Assembly: GCA_002708825.1 (NCBI GenBank) | Contig: PAPF01000041.1 | Span: forward strand, 1 to 64,000 | Direction of reading: 5' to 3' | Source of the DNA: Phyllobacteriaceae bacterium | Lineage (GTDB): Bacteria; Pseudomonadota; Alphaproteobacteria; Rhizobiales; Rhizobiaceae | DNA length: 64,000 nt | Notes under the pieces: generated by a model | What the model saw: the letters and a program-made list of their open reading frames with translations, nothing else | The model's database searches: none | Told to the model about the DNA's origin: nothing | Position numbers and translations under genes: made by a program | In this document: positions 62,025 to 64,000 of the stretch, one piece after another | Layout: each line of letters starts with the position of its first letter | Numbering within the stretch: the stretch's first letter is position 1

Positions 62025-63393
62025 TTTTCCTGCGTGCCGGGGATGCGCCATCCGGCGCCTGACCGGCGACCTGCCCCGATGTTTGCGTGTTCTGGCTGAA
62101 ATCCGCCGGTTCCGTCACGATGGATTTCATAACCAGACCGACCTTGCCAGCCCTGACCGGCGACGCGGTGACATCCACGAAGACCGCCTCCTCGCGCCAG
62201 TCAAGATGAACGTGGTTCTGCTGCGTCCCCTCGATGACCGATGGCGCAAAGGAATAGCGCCCCGCCGGGAGATACGGCATCACGAAGGAAAGGCGCGCCT
62301 CGAACAGCCGGCCGGGGGGAACGCTCACCGGTCTGTCCCTGTATGCCAGGTAGGTGTTGTCGCCAAAGAGGTTCTGGCCGGCGCTGTCGCGGAACATGAA
62401 GCCGACGATCGGGCTGTCGATCTGCCGCCCGGCGCGGGCGCGCACATGCAGCGTCACGGTTTCGCCTGCAAGGATGGAAAAGGCCGGTGTCGAACCGTCC
62501 CGCGAGAGGAAGCAGTCCTCGATACGGCAGCCGCCGAAGCCGTGGGCCGGCGAATCGGGCAGGAAGGCGGAAACCTCCATGCGGGCGCGCCCGGTCCAGT
62601 AGGCATCGTCGGCCGGGGCTTCCTGCCGCCCGGCAGCGGAACCGTCGCCATCGGCGCCAATGCCGTAAAGCGAATCGACATAGGCCTTCATCACGGCGAC
62701 GGCATTGCCGTCCATCATCTTGCGGCCGGCTTCCAGCCACACGGCGCGCTTGCACAACTCGGTGACCGCGCCGGGATCGTGCGAGACGAAGATCACCGTT
62801 CCACCCGAATCGAGAAAGGCCTGCATGTGGCCGCGGCATTTCCTCTGGAACGCGCTGTCGCCGACACTCAGGATCTCGTCCACGACCAGCACGGTCGCAT
62901 CCACGTGGATCGCCACGGCGAAGGCGAGGCGCGCCTGCATGCCGCTGGAATATTCCCTCAGCGGCCGGTCGAAATAGGGTCCGATGTCGGCGAAAGCGGC
63001 TATGCCGTCCATGCGATCATCGACCTGCCGGGCAGTCAGACCCTGGGCGGTCGCCGATAGCCCGGCATTTTCCCTGCCTGTGAAGTCGGGATTGAAGCCG
63101 GCGCCCAGTTCCAGCATGGCGCTGATGCGGCCCGAACGGGCCACCCTGCCGGCTGTTGGTTCCAGGGTGCCGCAAAGGATCTGGAGAAGCGTCGACTTGC
63201 CCGAGCCATTGCGCCCGACGATGCCGACCGCCTCTCCCTGTCCTACCGTCAGGTCCACATCGCGCAACGCCCAGAAGGCGTTGTCCGGGGCGCTGCCGGC
63301 GAGGACGCGCCAGAGCCTGTGAAGCTGGCCCCGCTGCCGGTCGAAACCCTTCGAGACCCCCCGCGCCTCGATGACGGCGGCACCCTGCATCAT
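62017..63393 (-). CDS. Wzt-type ABC transporter ATPase with C-terminal carbohydrate-binding domain
   Basis: The 458-residue protein combines an ABC ATPase (Walker A GRNGSGKST, AMLELGAGFNPDFTGREN, signature EYSSGMQARLAFA, Walker B VLVVDEILSVGD) with a 200-residue C-terminal Wzt domain (about 250-458; beta-rich). In Wzm/Wzt exporters this domain reads the end of the polysaccharide chain. ATG 63393 overlaps the stop of the next gene (ATGA). Wzm-like permease genes are not in the window and are probably further right. It should export an O-antigen-like glycan or the glycolipid of this cluster. Confidence 0.88.
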   Translation of the reverse strand: MMQGAAVIEARGVSKGFDRQRGQLHRLWRVLAGSAPDNAFWALRDVDLTVGQGEAVGIVGRNGSGKSTLLQILCGTLEPTAGRVARSGRISAMLELGAGFNPDFTGRENAGLSATAQGLTARQVDDRMDGIAAFADIGPYFDRPLREYSSGMQARLAFAVAIHVDATVLVVDEILSVGDSAFQRKCRGHMQAFLDSGGTVIFVSHDPGAVTELCKRAVWLEAGRKMMDGNAVAVMKAYVDSLYGIGADGDGSAAGRQEAPADDAYWTGRARMEVSAFLPDSPAHGFGGCRIEDCFLSRDGSTPAFSILAGETVTLHVRARAGRQIDSPIVGFMFRDSAGQNLFGDNTYLAYRDRPVSVPPGRLFEARLSFVMPYLPAGRYSFAPSVIEGTQQNHVHLDWREEAVFVDVTASPVRAGKVGLVMKSIVTEPADFSQNTQTSGQVAGQAPDGASPARRKNG

Positions 63394-64000
63394 GACGCCC
63401 CGTCCATGATCTCGATGCGGGTATCGGAAAGCGGAACGTTCGCCAGTCCTGCCGATATGTGGCGGGATACCACTTCGAACGTCGCCGCCACATCCTGACG
63501 GTCCAGGCACGCGTCGGGCTTGTGATCCCCGGCGCATACGGCCACATCGAGCGCATAGGCGCCGGATGGAAGGAATGGCAGCACGAAATCGAACCGGACG
63601 AGGTGCGGCCCGCGCGCGCCAGGATCGTGCCTGGCGCCTTCCAGGCTGTCACGATAGGCGATGATTTGCCCCAGCGGATCGCGCAGCGCGAAGGCCGCAT
63701 AGCCATCCGGCCCGATACCGGCCACCGCGATTTCCAGCGTGACGAGTTCTCCGCCGGAAAGAAGGCTGGCCTTCCGGCCGGCGCAGGTCAGCGTCACGCT
63801 TTCGATCATGCCCGGTTCCTGCGGGCGCGTCGCGCTGTCGAAATCATGCCACGGCGAATCTCCGGTTTCCTCGTGTCCGCCAACGTCTGGCAGATCGGCC
63901 GGCGCCAGGCTGCCGGCATGCTTGAAACCCGCTCCGCCGGCGCTGTCGCGCGCACTCGCCTGGTGATAGGCATGCACGACTTCCCTGGGCGTGCCGCTGG
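63390..64000 (-). CDS. Second Wzt-type protein, C-terminal part; gene continues beyond the window
   Basis: The frame is open to the window end. The visible last 203 residues start SGTPREVVHAYHQA, which matches the linker following the ATPase domain in Wzt proteins. A beta-rich carbohydrate-binding-type domain follows (ALRDPLGQIIAYRDSLEG, FDFVLPFLPSGAYALDVAVC). The ATPase part must lie to the right. The stop overlaps the next Wzt-type gene by ATGA. Two tandem Wzt-type genes are unusual and suggest two export substrates or a heterodimeric ATPase. Confidence 0.8.
   Translation of the reverse strand, partial: SGTPREVVHAYHQASARDSAGGAGFKHAGSLAPADLPDVGGHEETGDSPWHDFDSATRPQEPGMIESVTLTCAGRKASLLSGGELVTLEIAVAGIGPDGYAAFALRDPLGQIIAYRDSLEGARHDPGARGPHLVRFDFVLPFLPSGAYALDVAVCAGDHKPDACLDRQDVAATFEVVSRHISAGLANVPLSDTRIEIMDGAS

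Overview
The window is about 64 kb of GC-rich DNA with dense, often 4-base-overlapping genes and NTG start codons. Codon use and gene families (TRAP transporter, a DUF6522 remnant, Ino1/PgpA-like lipid genes, LptF/LptG pair) point to an alphaproteobacterium, probably Rhodobacterales or Hyphomicrobiales. No rRNA gene, intact tRNA or CRISPR array was seen. The order assignment is inference.

Layout. (1) 1-540: the end of an XRE-like regulator plus a 45-residue ORF. (2) 658-13771: a tightly coupled defence operon. A WYL regulator with a perfect 15-bp palindrome just upstream is followed by an HsdR_N/RAMA-type protein carrying an in-frame stop, then hsdM, hsdS, hsdR and a 1563-residue DUF4011-helicase-nuclease. 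(3) 13.8-20.4 kb: a sparse accessory segment with five anonymous minus-strand genes, a repeated 8-mer GGCGTGAC in iteron-like and hairpin arrangements, and long degenerate stretches. (4) 20.4-34.2 kb: a copper (heavy-metal) resistance island. It has a two-component system, an EF-hand/Met-rich protein, a P1B-type ATPase with YHS and metal-binding domains, DUF411 and GDCCVxC proteins, a TolC-like lipoprotein, a multicopper oxidase, a cupredoxin and a CusF-like protein. An IS3 remnant and a possible cation-transporter remnant interrupt it. (5) 34.3-48.7 kb: an IclR-controlled catabolic cluster. A TRAP transporter, acyl-CoA ligase, two enoyl-CoA hydratases, two adjacent pairs of acyl-CoA dehydrogenases, a nitronate monooxygenase-like protein and two SDRs suggest uptake and beta-oxidation-like breakdown of a bulky or cyclic carboxylic acid. 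(6) 48.7-49.0 kb: a composite transposase remnant and an orphan 3' half of a tRNA gene, a likely right-hand attachment site. (7) 49.2-64.0 kb: an envelope glycolipid cluster with GT4, GT32-like and a third glycosyltransferase, CE4 deacetylase, PgpA-like phosphatase, CDP-alcohol phosphatidyltransferase with inositol-phosphate-type motifs, MaoC-like protein, ketosynthase, divergent acyl carrier protein, PlsC-like acyltransferase, LptF/LptG and LptB-like proteins, inositol-3-phosphate synthase and two tandem Wzt-type ATPases.

The most interesting system is the last one. Ino1, a phosphatidylinositol-phosphate-synthase-like enzyme and a PgpA-like phosphatase together would make phosphatidylinositol. 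The neighbouring glycosyltransferases, deacetylase, acyl-modifying enzymes and dedicated Lpt/Wzt-type export parts suggest an inositol-lipid-anchored glycan made and exported by a Gram-negative cell. This is inferred from gene content only.

The second is the defence operon. It couples a type I restriction-modification system to a DUF4011 helicase-nuclease under one WYL regulator, with one member apparently inactivated by a single codon change.
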